Made by a program: the position numbers and the translations under genes. From positions 33,748,449 to 33,812,448 of the forward strand of contig OY292276.1 of NCBI GenBank assembly GCA_958496175.1: a stretch of 64,000 nt of DNA, in the 5' to 3' direction. This DNA is from Sisyra terminalis. Its lineage: Eukaryota > Arthropoda > Insecta > Neuroptera > Sisyridae. The notes under the pieces are model-generated. The model did no database searches, was not told where the DNA came from, and worked only from the letters and a program-made list of their open reading frames with translations. Positions 25,497-36,004 of this stretch are shown here, in pieces (the stretch's first letter is position 1; every line of letters starts with the position of its first letter).

Positions 25497-25500
25497 ATAT

Positions 25501-27869
25501 ATTCTCTTTCAAATAAAGGTGTGTTAAGGGAGAAAGTAGTTGCAAATTTATGTCAGGTCCAATAGTTGTCACATAATTGTAAGTAATTAACTTCAATCGA
25601 CCAACCAAGTGCCCAAAATATCCAAAAATTGGCGATAGAGATTACCTTACTTTGTAACACGAAAATGAAAGAACACTCAATACCAGAAGAACCTTGGAAA
25701 AAATAATACATTAAAGGTGTTTGGTAATGACTTACCTACCATAATCGTCCGGAGTAGTTCTATCAGATTTCTATTTAATTCGGGGTTCTTCCGTGTGTTT
25801 TTGAAGCAATTTTTTTATTTTTATTCATTTGGAACACTTTGGAACTGTACAACAGCTTAATAATATAAATGTAACAGTTGGTTATGAATATTCTATTCTA
25901 AACAATAATAATTCCAATAAATGATAAATAGTAGGTTCTATACTAATTCTAAACTTATAAGTATGTGTGGGGTGTTACAATAGGTATAGTAATTAGCTGT
26001 TTTAGTATAGTTTTTTAGTAGTTACTTTTTAATACCATATAGTTTTCTAGTATAGTTAGTACCTACAGTTTTTTTTAATTTTGGATTTTTGTTTTTATAG
26101 ACTAAAGAAGAGAAAGAACTTTGTTTTTTTTTTGTCTTTTGTTAGTATTTATTTTGAAAAAAATATTATGAAAAAATATAAATATTCAGAATTTTCGATG
26201 ATTTTAGTTCGATCCGTGCATCTACAAGTGCTGAATTCACCTTTTAAATTGGAAGCCAGTTTGTCAAACGTTCTCTAGATATGATGGAGGCAAGTTTGAA
26301 AACATAGTTTTGAGAAAAATCGTTTAAAATTTCAAGTACGGTTAAAAATATAACGAGTTCGGTATCTTTGTAACGACTATATCTTTCTAACGATTTCAAA
26401 AAAAAAAAAATACTACGCCGCCATATTCTAGACATGTAAAGGAAGCAATTTAAGTAAAAAAAATCGATTTTTATAATCCATTGCACAGTAGAACCCCTTA
26501 GTTCAATCGTTAGATCACTTTCAAAGTATTAAAAAAGTGAAAATTTAAATAACTCTTAAATTTTGATTTCCATATACTTTGTTTGGCAATCAATTGCTTT
26601 TTACTAATTTAGCAATAAAAATGTGCACGCCAAAAGATTGATGATATTTAAATGACAATATCATTGCTTTAATATCAAAACTTGATTCAACATTTTGTGT
26701 TTTAACTTCATTTTAAAAAATGACATTAGTTTCTGGTCCCTCTTTTAGTAATTTTAAGTAGTTCCAATGTTTTTTGTACATTATTAATTATTAAAGGTAT
26801 TAGACTGATTAATTATAATAGTAAAAATATTCAAAAATATAAGAATATAAATTTTTTTGTTATCATTTGCTGTGCATTGCTGTGCAATTAATAAAAATAG
26901 AATAGAAAACGCGTATTATAATTTCAAAGTAGGTACTTAAGTATTTTTGGTCATAAAATTATTAAAATGATATTAATATAAATGTGATCCAAAGAAAAAA
27001 AACACAATAAAACAATTGTTAGGAAACACAAATATGTATTTTACGTTTGGGAAAATCAATTTCCCATTTTATATCCCCATTTACTCCACACATTTTATTT
27101 TATTTTGTTTTTTTATAAGAAAAAAATATAATTTAGTTATCGTTTTCCATACACCTGCGTTTAACAAAATCAAATTTTCTTCGGACAAAATTACCCAATC
27201 TCGCCAGAAGCCATATACTATATAAAAACCAAAGGATCCCTTTTTCATTTTACTTAACCGGCACCATTGAAATGATAAAATCGCGTTTGTTCAGAGAATG
27301 TTCAAAATCGATAAAGTCAAATGTACCTACGCTCAACGTATACACCAATATTAAAACAAATTTATTAAAACAAAAATCGAGTCAATATTGAATGGAATGT
27401 TAGGAAAATCCTGTGATAATTGAGTATCATTTTTTCTTATCGTTTATCAATAGTATAATGGGAAAAAATTTTGAATACCGGAGTTGCAAATAAAAATTTA
27501 TGCAAGCTTTACCAAATTTTTGTAGTAGGTACGATTTGCTAAATAATCATTTTCTTTTCACATTCGAAAAGGAACGAACAAAATTTATCAAAAGATAAAA
27601 TAACATAAAAAAGAGAGATTACATCATAATATTTTCAGCAAAAATATAAAGATAGAGACGTAACGGAAAACGATTTTTAACTTTTTAAAAGTCAAGCACA
27701 ATAATTAATTGAAGGCGGTGAATGTCACGCCACATATTTTTTACAAATTAATTTAAAATAATATTCTTCTTGGTATTTATATTGCCTACATTTTTGTCGG
27801 TTCTTAAGAATAAAATTTTTTAGAAGAATCTGTCCAATAGTCAAGTTAAAAGTTTGTTCTTCATAAGTA
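25501..27869. other. AT-rich noncoding DNA
   Basis: Several frames of 65-80 codons (26081-26278, 26244-26486, 27016-27225) overlap or show no motif and are not called. No TIRs recognised. Confidence 0.5.
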
Positions 27870-28450
27870 TATTATATATCTAGACTAATATATAAAATTC
27901 TTACGTCTGTCTATACATTTTAATTTTGAACCCAATTTTAGGTTAATATTTTTTTCAAGATGCCCTTATTGCAAATATAAAATTTTTAAAATTTTTGTCT
28001 GACTGTATGTATGTTTCTTTATAACTAAAGAACGGAATAACCGAATTTAATGAAATTTGATATTAAGAGACCCCACACTTACCGGCCCATAATAGTTATT
28101 TATCATTCGTTAAAAATAATAAGAAAAGGTATCCCCTACGTAAAAACTGACTTATAAACGTCTAACGTCTAAAAAACAATCGAAATTTCGAATTTCATAA
28201 TCAGAGTGCCGTTAAAAAACGTAATTACCGCTTAATATAAAACAAAGTTTGTTTATTATTTGAAACAATAACTTAGGGTCTGGTTAAAAGTTTAAGCTCT
28301 GAGAGGTATATTCGAAAAAGGTTAAGTTAAGTTTATAAGAGAGCATACATTTTTTTGGCTCTTACAAATTCGACAAACCTGAAAATCCGATACATCTATT
28401 CACAAATAAATACATTAGTGAGTGAGTGAGTACCGCCTGAAACTAAAAGA
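27870..28450 (+). repeat. Probable decayed interspersed repeat
   Basis: Begins CTAGACTAATATATAAAATT, followed by a GTCTGTCTATAC phrase, then AACGGAATAACCGAATTTAA and TGAAATTTGATATTAAGAGA, and ends near a GTGAGTGAGTGAG run at 28420-28432. Phrases of this type ('gaataaccgatt... gaaatttggtat') are common in arthropod Helitrons and LINE tails. No defined termini were found, so the class is open. Confidence 0.35.
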
Positions 28451-31262
28451 AAATACTTACCTGCATTTTCGTGAACTAAAGTTAGTAACTCCTATCGACA
28501 AAGAAATAATGACAATTTAAAAAGGGGGCGAGTGTTGTGAATGTATAGTATACGGTAAGTTATAATGATAAATTAAATTTAAAATGCTCTTTCAGAGCAA
28601 AAGGCATATGCCGTGTATGGTGAATTCGAAACTATCCAATATGGTTTAATTGTATAGTTGAAATAGTTACATATTGATTATACTTGATTAAGGTTTCATG
28701 CAATTGTACAAATTTCAATTTCACGGAAGTGTTGTACATTGTAGGAGGGTAATAGTTTTGGAAAAAAGATTCATTAGTTCAATCAAGACAGTGAGATGGG
28801 ATTTCTACAAATATTCAAAAATCTAGAGCTTAAACTTTTGATATTTTGACGCGAATATTTTTGAAACTTTTGACTGTTTTAAATCATAATTTATAATTTT
28901 AAATAATTTTATACCATAATTTATGTATAGATACTGATTAATTTATGGATTATTTGGTTCACAGTAGGTATACCTACCGTAGGTATACGCAATTGAACAT
29001 ACTCTTTTTAGATATTTATAAGTATTTTTGAAAATTAATTGAGCATTACATACAACTATTTTATTCTAAGCAACAGTATATTAAATGTGTCTTTTTAAAG
29101 TCGACAAAACAGTGTTTTGAGTATGATTATATTTTTCGTAAAACAAATATGAAAAATAAAAATTTCCATACATCACTACAAATAGCAAATCTAAAAAGAA
29201 AATATAACCAACATCTACGTAACGCAGACGATGTTGCGGGCATCAGCAAATAATCTAATAAAAATCTATAATTTTTAACATTAAATTAAATAGGTATTAA
29301 TATATATAAAATTATACATAAAATTATTGAAATATATAAAAATTCCAAAAGAAAAAAAAATGAAGGTGTATCAAAAACTGTGGTTTGTTCCAAGAATGAA
29401 TATTTTTTTTTACCGTTCATAGGTTTCATAAAAATTTTAATATTTGCTCATCATACCAGATTTCATTCATTGAAAGTAAATTTTTATTTCTCAGACCAAA
29501 TTAGTACAAAATAATAAGTTTCCGCGTTGATAAACATATTGTTAATTATTATACTGTTGTCAATTAGTCAGGAATTTTCTCCCCAATGTGAGCTGAATTT
29601 TTCATTGTTTAAATTTATATCCGCGGGCTCCATGCTGTTTTACATGAGCCTGTTACTGAATCACGCCTGTTATGATAAATATTTTAAGTTTTTTAAAATT
29701 TTCACTTGAATTTTTAATATTCACTAAAAATTAATTTGTTTTAAAATAAAATCCTCCTTTCTTTGATTGATATTTTAAATGTACCTTTCACCTTACAACA
29801 TCTGATATAGTGGCTTTAAGCAAATTTCAAAACTTTGAATATGAGATTTTCCTCTAATAGAATTTTAGAAATGTATATTTCCAAAAGTTTTCGACGAATA
29901 TCTTTTATACTTTTTAGAAATATAAATATCAAACTGACGTGGTTACGATCCCAGGAATGCAATATCTTTTATGTCGTAACTCCATTTGGACCAATATAAA
30001 AAAATTGTAACTCATTTGAAACAAAATAAAGAAATTCTCGAAATGCAAAATAATGAATCCATTATAAAAACTACTTATTTATATATTTTCGTCAAACGAT
30101 TTCTATTCGCAGTTATGATAAATAAACGCGTGAGTGATCGCGTACGTTTGGTTTTCCTTTGATCAGAAAATGAAGAAACTGTCTAAATTAAATTTATTTG
30201 AACATTATTTACCTACAAATTTAAATATGAACACTGAGTTTACTAGGTTTGTTTGTAACATCTTCAATTGTAAAATAAAATTCAGTCAGTTTTCAAGAAA
30301 GGAAGGTAAGATAAAATACAACTTTAATAAAAGTCTAGCTATATTACAATTTCACTCTTCCATATAACACACAAAATATCATAATAAACTATTTTGATAA
30401 GAAAATGCTCTAATTTTTGTTTATGAAATCAAATGATGAAACATTCGTAAGAAGAACAAAGTAAAATAAAACGTTGTCTAATCTATTAACAGTATTAAAA
30501 TTGGGTTCATCTTAAAAGAGACAATCAAGTAGCAATACACAACACTGAGAATTTACAAAGAAAGTTAAATTTCGAAGGTTTAAGTAAAACTAAGCCAAAA
30601 TGCGCGTTATCAAAATATGTTATTGATGAAGGTTGTGATACGAGTATTTATATAAAACAATGATTCAAAGTATTGTTGGCCAATATAATTTTCTTGCCGA
30701 ATTATATGCTAAAGATAAGAGACATTTCCAAGATTAAACATGATTATATGGATAAATAAAGGGTAGGCTCTAGGGTAAATTCTCATTCACTACTGCATCA
30801 CACAAAACAAAAGTCGCTACTTAGAAGTTAGGATCACTCTGGGATCGTTTTGTGATGCACCATATGGAAAATACGGAAACCACTGAACTACCATCGATTG
30901 CCACTTAAGAAGTTTGTTTTTCAATTGAAATATGTTTCTTAGAAAATTTGACAATTATTGTTAAGACAGTGAAACTATTGAGATTGATTAATGTCATACT
31001 CTATGAACTATCTAAAGTTCATAGTAATAATATTGAGGGTAATTAAAGAAAGTTTAGATTTAGGAGAAGTATGTACATAGATTTTTTTCCAAGTGTTATT
31101 GGGTATTCTCAGTTAGATTTATTTTTGACTATCGATCATAATAAACAAAAAAAAATTAACGTATTTTATGGGAAGTAAATGATGTAATTTAAGGGTTGTA
31201 AAGTTGGAAATCTTTGCGCATTGTTTATCAAAATTAATGTTGGGCTTCATTTTACAAAAATA
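28451..31262. other. AT-rich noncoding DNA
   Basis: Small frames (29527-29709, 30134-30367) lack any motif. A short palindromic cluster of GTAGGTATACCTAC occurs near 28964-28990. No gene is recognised. Confidence 0.5.
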
Positions 31263-31875
31263 AAGGGTGTCGCTATTTATACATACAGTTTGTATACGTA
31301 TAGGTTATTTATACATACTGTTTGTATACACCAGTATTCACACTTAATTATTAAGATTAAGGGTGGCCAACTTGCGGCTTATGGGCTACAAGAGATCTCC
31401 CTTGACCATTTTTCCAGCCTGAGATTCAACACACCTTTACAAAATATACGTTTAATGGCCAAAATGGTGAAAAAAAATATTAAAAACACCTACAATGTAT
31501 AGATACATGGATATTTGTAAAAAGTCATGTATAGATTACAAATTAAATTAAACATATTTACATGTACATTACATACCACAGGATCGAACTGTATAGAATT
31601 TTTGTTAAAATTCATGTACACAAAAACCAACCCAGATCATAGTTCTCCTTTCTGCCACTTACAGCGTAAGTCTTTAGAACGTACCGAAGATCACTACGGT
31701 TTTAAGAAGATCTGTAATCAGTTATTAATAATTTGAGAGCAAGTGCCTCATGTTGTGTTGATAAACAGTTAATTCATATACCTCCTTAAAGTAAACTTAG
31801 TTAAAATAAAGTAAAATAAGCATACACATACAGTATGTATAAATAGCTAATAGTTTATTCATACTACATGTATAG
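31263..31875. repeat. Imperfect inverted-repeat unit with hAT-like inner motif
   Basis: GCTATTTATACATACAGTTT near 31271 and the reverse complement of 31821-31850, which carries GCTATTTATACATACTGTAT, form an imperfect inverted pair. The left arm is itself doubled (TATTTATACATAC at 31275 and 31309). Inside, 31361-31400 has AGGGTGGCCAACTTGCGGCT, a phrase close to the start of many hAT elements. No second hAT end was found. It abuts the LTR retrotransposon at 31906. Confidence 0.4.
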
Positions 31876-31905
31876 TCACATTCAGAGATATAAAGTTATA
31901 AATAT

Positions 31906-32597
31906 TGTTACGTTGGGGAAACGTAATTCGAGATCTAACAAAGTGTCTCGTTTTCGTGGGTTAGCCTGACTAGCACTTAGCTCCATAAACATGTTCAGAT
32001 GTGGTCCTGGACGTGGCTGGTTGGATCCTTCGCTGGTACCATGGACAGGGCAGGTGAATAGGGCTCCGGTAAATCACGATTTCTGGTTTTCGTTGTTTTA
32101 TACGTTAAAAAAACAACACAATATTGACACGCTGCCACAAATTCTCCACTCACACACAAGAGTTTATTAATCAATAATTAGAGGTTATCATTAATATAAA
32201 CCATTTAATTAGCTGTACCATTTACAAAATATTGACACGCTGCCACAAATTTTCCACTCGCACACAAGAGTTTATCAATCAATAATTAGAGGTTATCATT
32301 AATATAAATAATTAATTAGCTGTACCATTTTATCAATTACTATCAACGCTACCTGAAATGCAGGGTTAACCAACTGCAACCCATACACAATCAGTACAAA
32401 TAGCTTACAATTAATTGATATGGTCAACAATTCTAAAGATGAACCACGTGCTCTGCACTTAATATATTTTTACATAACCTCAAAAAAAGGCCTTAAACGT
32501 GGGAATCCACGCCCTTTTATAGTCCTCGCCGCCATGACAGTGGCGTCACGGATTTATCCGAATGCGTTCGGAGGCGCACGATGCCAACATCGTAACA
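31906..32597 (-). repeat. 3' LTR of the Gypsy element
   Basis: Identical in length and apparently in sequence to 36005-36696, offset by 4099 bp. An AATAAA signal on the minus strand at 32163-32168 could serve as the polyadenylation signal, about 340 nt downstream of the TATA box at 32514-32521. The 108-bp frame at 32420-32746 spans the LTR edge and is not a gene. Confidence 0.93.
32121..32330 (-). repeat. Tandem ~108-bp duplication inside the LTR
   Basis: Unit 1 (32121-32228) and unit 2 (32229-32330) both start ATATTGACACGCTGCCACAA and end near AGCTGTACCATTT. They differ at a few sites (for example TTCTCC versus TTTTCC, and ACCATTTAA versus ATAATTAA). The same pair is present in the 5' LTR at 36220-36429, so the duplication predates this insertion. 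Confidence 0.85.
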
Positions 32598-32610
32598 CCA
32601 CCCTCCTTGA
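32598..32610 (-). other. Polypurine tract
   Basis: On the minus strand TCAAGGAGGGTGG directly abuts the 3' LTR. Its position and purine richness fit the plus-strand primer of an LTR retrotransposon. It contains one pyrimidine within the core, so the exact limits are uncertain. Confidence 0.65.
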
Positions 32611-33020
32611 CTTTAACCCGGGTTGGATTACGGATTACTTTGGATTACCCGATTTTACTAGCCAATGCCTGGTTAGAGTCACAGTCACTCAGCGCCGATA
32701 TTCATTCATAACAAAAGATCGCATTCATACTGTGGCTTTCTGGTAATACAGCTGTACAACAATTTAGCTAGTATCCCAGTTAATAATAGTAACTTTATAA
32801 TAGTGTAAGTAACATATTAATATGTAAACATTAAGACTAACAATACTATTGTATACTAAATACTAATACTATACTATTATACTATACAATACAATCAATA
32901 CTATCCAATACAATACAATACTATATATACTACTATACTATACTATACTATATCTTAATACTATTGATACTATTGTCATTATGGGTCACACTACATTGTC
33001 ATAAGTATTTTATACAGAGT
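32611..33020 (-). other. Retrotransposon 3' untranslated region
   Basis: Lies between the pol stop (33021-33023) and the polypurine tract. Positions 32840-32980 are a low-complexity array of ATACT/ACAAT-type pentamers. No coding sequence is seen; in particular there is no envelope gene. Confidence 0.6.
32840..32980. repeat. Degenerate ATACT/ACAAT pentanucleotide array
   Basis: A run of loosely repeated 5-bp units (TACTA, CAATA, ACTAT) inside the 3' untranslated part of the retrotransposon. It is imperfect, so it is older or faster-changing than the clean TA arrays elsewhere. Confidence 0.7.
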
Positions 33021-35429
33021 TTAATTAGTTGACTCACTTCCCCTACGATACCCTCGATAAGATCTTCGCGGTATTTTTAAATCGTTTACACTAAAAACAC
33101 CAATCAATTTATTATCCTTATCGCACACGTTAACTAAACTGTTTGAATAAAAACTATGGATGTAATACGGTCCTCGCCTTATTGGGACGAGCTTCCCTGA
33201 AAACCTATCAGCCTTTTTGCTCAGTTGTTTATTTTTGATGAATACCTCGGCTCCAACGGCTAAGTCAATATTTGGTTCTGGTACCCGATCATCCTGTTTT
33301 CGTTGAGCTTTTATCATAAAGTACTCGATGTAATGTCGTAGCTCATCAATTAACGCAATTACAGTGGTGCGATTATTGTGGTTCCCTAATTCGGTCAAAA
33401 CTTTTCCTCCCCGATGAAGGTCTAAGTACCTTGGATCTCGGCCAAAATTCAAATAAGCTGGACTGACAGTCAGCGAGCTGTGAACAGATGTATTATAAGC
33501 GTACACGAGTTCTGGCAGATTCTGATCCCATTTAGAATGTTTATCTGAAAGAAAAGTTCGAATTAGTGTCTTTAAGTTACAATTTATTCTTTCCACAGGG
33601 TTCGCCTGCGGATGATAAGTTGGTGTCAGTCCCCAAGTCCAGTTGGATTTTTCACAGGTCATTAATGTTAATGGACCTTGTACTTTTGCAACCATCTTCA
33701 TATGTCGCCTGTACCAATTAACCATTCCCAAAAATCTCCTTAGCTGTTTCTTACTGGTAGGCTCTGGGTACTCTTCAATTGCGCGCAGTTTCTCTGGATC
33801 GGGGTGAAGCTCATTCCCTTTGATGATAAATCCGAGATATTTCATCTCGGGCACGCAAAAACGGCACTTTTCCCTTTTGATCATTAAACCTACTTCTCTG
33901 AAAATTTCAAATAATATTTTCAGCATATCCAGATGAATTTCCATCGTCGGTGTAGCAACCACCCAGTCGTCCATATAAGGGTGTACATAATTGATCCAAT
34001 GGGCTGGTAACTCACGCTGGCGCAATACTTTTTTGATCATTTGGATTATCAGATCCATTTTTCGCTGGAACGTTCCGGGCGCTGTTGATAAACCAAACGG
34101 CATTCTCACGAATTCGTAAGAGCCCATTCCCTCTACCGCAAACGCTGTGTACTGGCGATGCTCCGGTTTTATTGAAATCTGATAATAAGCGTTCGTACAA
34201 TCAATCACACTTCGATACGCACCCTCTCGAATGACTTCCAGTGAGGTGTCAATCCGTCTCATTGGGTAGTTGACTATTTTCATGACCTTGTTAAGCGGTC
34301 TGTAGTCGATGCACATTCTCCATGCTTTGATGTCGTCTACGTCTTGTCCTGGTAATAGCCTTTTCTTCACCATTACCGGTTGGAAACTCCACTCACTGGT
34401 ACTGGGTTGAATGATACCTTGCTCCAGTAATTGTTCGATGATTTTATGAAGAGCCTCGGTAACTTTAGGTGATCTCCTATATGGCTTGACGTGAATTGGT
34501 GTATAATCATTTAGTTCGATTTCGTATTCGACCCCTTTTAATGTCCCGAGCTCAGCCTGGTCCATTAATGCAAATTCCGAATCCAAAAAGCTACTTAATC
34601 TCGCCCAATCGGCGTCTGTTAAAGAGATATTACAGATTTGGTTACTCGGTGCTAACTTGTTCATAAGTCTTTGATCGGTGTCGTGTTTCCATGTCCATGT
34701 CATGTTGTCCGCATTTAAGCGTATTCCATGATCCATCATGAATTTCATTCCGAATATTATATCATCTGGCATCTGATTGAATACCTCGAACCATGCGCTG
34801 ATCTCTATGTCCTCAACTTCGAAGGCAACAAAGACTGCATTAACACTCCGAATTGAAGAATTATTCGCTAAAATAAATGAGCTTCCAGATCGGTTAGATT
34901 TAACTTTCTGGATATTGTCTGGGATACTATCTGCAACATTCTGTGCCATGAAGTTTCTGGTAGCTCCCGAGTCGAACAAAGCCAGGTATGATTGTTTTTT
35001 AATTTTAACACCACATGTTAACTGTTTACCTGCCATGGTATCGAACGCCCTGCAAGTCCTTATCCTTACTTCTTGACCCCCCGGCCGGAGTTGTTTTCCC
35101 GTTCCAACTACCTTCCTCTCCATCTCTTCTACTTCCAATCCCATAAGGTTCTGACCAATGCAGCAGTTCCAAACATTACCCATCTCGTCACTTCTAGATT
35201 GGATGACTTTTTCTTTATTATTATCGCAACTTTCACACTCGTCCGCGGTTACTTCCGATTCACTTGTCGTCTGGTGGTCGTCTGTAATGCATTGCTCGTC
35301 CTCTGCATCTAGTTGGAAGTGGCGGGATAGCATTCCCCCCTGGCAAAGGACTGATGCATGGGGTACAGGAGCTCCGAGTGGGCTGGGCGCAATCTCCTGT
35401 TTGCATCGCGCTCGCACTCCTAGTTTTTT
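33021..35429 (-). CDS. pol: Pol: protease-RT joined to integrase C-terminal part
   Basis: An uninterrupted frame, entered by the -1 slip at 35423-35429; it has no ATG of its own near the start (the codon at 35417 is GTG). Numbering residues from 35417, aspartic protease is marked by LFDSGATRNF (active-site DSG at 149-151). Reverse transcriptase spans about 300-575: MCIDYRPLNK at 368-377, VIDCTNAYYQI with a catalytic Asp at 406, MPFGLSTAPGTFQ at 439-451 and YMDD at 481-484. At 596/597 the start of the RNase H region (SNWTWG) runs straight into LTPTYHPQANPVERIN, the end of the integrase core. Only the Glu (609) of the DDE triad remains; both Asp residues, the HHCC finger and all of RNase H are gone. 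The C-terminal GPY/F motif (GPYY at 749) is kept. The lost block is roughly 400 or more codons, yet the frame is preserved. Confidence 0.88.
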   Translation of the reverse strand, partial: KKLGVRARCKQEIAPSPLGAPVPHASVLCQGGMLSRHFQLDAEDEQCITDDHQTTSESEVTADECESCDNNKEKVIQSRSDEMGNVWNCCIGQNLMGLEVEEMERKVVGTGKQLRPGGQEVRIRTCRAFDTMAGKQLTCGVKIKKQSYLALFDSGATRNFMAQNVADSIPDNIQKVKSNRSGSSFILANNSSIRSVNAVFVAFEVEDIEISAWFEVFNQMPDDIIFGMKFMMDHGIRLNADNMTWTWKHDTDQRLMNKLAPSNQICNISLTDADWARLSSFLDSEFALMDQAELGTLKGVEYEIELNDYTPIHVKPYRRSPKVTEALHKIIEQLLEQGIIQPSTSEWSFQPVMVKKRLLPGQDVDDIKAWRMCIDYRPLNKVMKIVNYPMRRIDTSLEVIREGAYRSVIDCTNAYYQISIKPEHRQYTAFAVEGMGSYEFVRMPFGLSTAPGTFQRKMDLIIQMIKKVLRQRELPAHWINYVHPYMDDWVVATPTMEIHLDMLKILFEIFREVGLMIKREKCRFCVPEMKYLGFIIKGNELHPDPEKLRAIEEYPEPTSKKQLRRFLGMVNWYRRHMKMVAKVQGPLTLMTCEKSNWTWGLTPTYHPQANPVERINCNLKTLIRTFLSDKHSKWDQNLPELVYAYNTSVHSSLTVSPAYLNFGRDPRYLDLHRGGKVLTELGNHNNRTTVIALIDELRHYIEYFMIKAQRKQDDRVPEPNIDLAVGAEVFIKNKQLSKKADRFSGKLVPIRRGPYYIHSFYSNSLVNVCDKDNKLIGVFSVNDLKIPRRSYRGYRRGSESTN
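35376..35429 (-). promoter_or_regulatory. Programmed -1 ribosomal frameshift signal
   Basis: The minus strand reads A-AAA-AAC in the Gag frame at 35429-35423, the canonical X-XXY-YYZ slippery heptamer, followed at once by the Gag UAG stop (35422-35420). A slip of one base back enters the open pol frame. Just downstream, GAGUG (35419-35415) can pair with CACUC (35380-35376), and inside it GCGCGAU (35411-35405) with AUUGCGC (35393-35387), giving a two-part hairpin. Heptamer, stop and structure together match the known -1 frameshift layout of retroelements. Confidence 0.75.
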
Positions 35430-35656
35430 GACGTGTGGCAGTTACATGTAGCTGCCGTTACACCCACTCTGAAACAACACACACAGATATCTATGCGTTC
35501 ATTTCTGCATTCTCTGGTACGGTGTCCTCCTTTCTGCTGGTCCACTTGTAGCTGTGATGTACTTGCCGCTAAAGTCTTGCTTATTTCTGTAACTTTCTCT
35601 CTCAGCTGTTGCATCTCTTCCTGTATTTCCTTCTGAGCCCTGCGTGTCTTACCCAT
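35420..35656 (-). CDS. Truncated Gag remnant
   Basis: A 78-codon frame starting at a true ATG (MGKTRRAQKEIQEEMQQLRE). Its first ~40 residues are strongly charged, with heptad-like spacing, and probably form a coiled coil, as at the N-terminus of many Gypsy Gag proteins. The rest is a short Cys-rich tail (CVCCFRVGVTAATCNC) that could be what remains of a CCHC zinc knuckle, but the spacing is wrong for a working one. A full Gag is several hundred residues, so capsid and most of the nucleocapsid are missing. The frame stops at TAG 35420-35422, immediately after the slippery heptamer used to enter pol. It cannot form capsids by itself. Confidence 0.6.
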   Translation of the reverse strand: MGKTRRAQKEIQEEMQQLREKVTEISKTLAASTSQLQVDQQKGGHRTRECRNERIDICVCCFRVGVTAATCNCHTSKN

Positions 35657-35991
35657 TTTTACAATTGTTATCGTCCGTTTGTCCGTAAAAGAAAAGCAAT
35701 TAATTTAAATTTATGATTAATAAATGGACATACAATATTTCATTCGTTGGATCAGAATCTCTTAGCCTGTTGCTTGTTACACCTGTCAATAACTATATAA
35801 TAAAAATAAATAAATAACTTTATAAAACTTGGTTGTTTCTATCATTTATGCGTCGCTATTTTCGATGCGTTCTTTATGATAGCTGCTCAACGTTTAGTTA
35901 CTACCTTATCGATTGAAAGGCTGATAGATTTCCAGTTGGCCTCTGAAATAAATAAAGTCAGCTTAATTAATTAAAATAACTAATTAAAACC
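35657..35991 (-). other. Retrotransposon leader between PBS and Gag
   Basis: About 335 bp of AT-rich untranslated sequence lies between the primer-binding site and the first Gag ATG at 35656. No conserved motif was recognised, though a packaging signal would be expected here. Confidence 0.5.
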
Positions 35992-36003
35992 CGTTGGGCG
36001 CCA
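35992..36003 (-). other. Primer-binding site, tRNA-Lys
   Basis: One base inside the 5' LTR the minus strand reads TGGCGCCCAACG, complementary to the 3' end of insect tRNA-Lys(CUU), which ends CGTTGGGCGCCA. Twelve bases pair without mismatch. This is the usual start point for minus-strand DNA synthesis and fixes the orientation of the element. Confidence 0.8.
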
Positions 36004-36004
36004 T

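Larger units (their letters stand above)
24515..25500 (-). mobile_element. 5'-truncated Jockey-type LINE
   Basis: A minus-strand non-LTR retrotransposon remnant encoding only the palm-to-C-terminus part of reverse transcriptase. Homology begins abruptly near 25490 and runs to the end of ORF2 at 24515, the pattern left by incomplete target-primed reverse transcription. No clear poly(A) tail or target duplication is visible at the low-coordinate end. The RT thumb and C-terminal region (RPIWTYGAELWG, LRRILNAPYYVQNE, RRLKRRWPRDHL) match the Jockey clade in arrangement. It is inactive: frameshifted, and with an in-frame stop. Confidence 0.75.

Noticed and set aside
28964..28990. GTAGGTATACCTAC palindromes as an operator
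   Set aside because: Short AT-rich palindromes of the GTAGGTA/TACCTAC type recur in this DNA (for example near 10190) with no gene nearby.
32420..32746. 108-codon plus-strand frame (and its twin at 36519-36704)
   Set aside because: Lies in the LTRs, antisense to the element, and the first part is identical in both LTRs; no motif.
33021..35417. GTG at 35417 as a start codon for pol
   Set aside because: The frame is open upstream to 35441 and the slippery heptamer at 35423-35429 explains entry by frameshifting. GTG initiation is not expected in insect retrotransposons.
34012..35636. Frames on either strand inside the retrotransposon (34012-34200, 34777-35076, 35073-35312, 35158-35451, 35433-35636)
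   Set aside because: They overlap the supported Gag and Pol frames and have no domain; shadows of real coding sequence.
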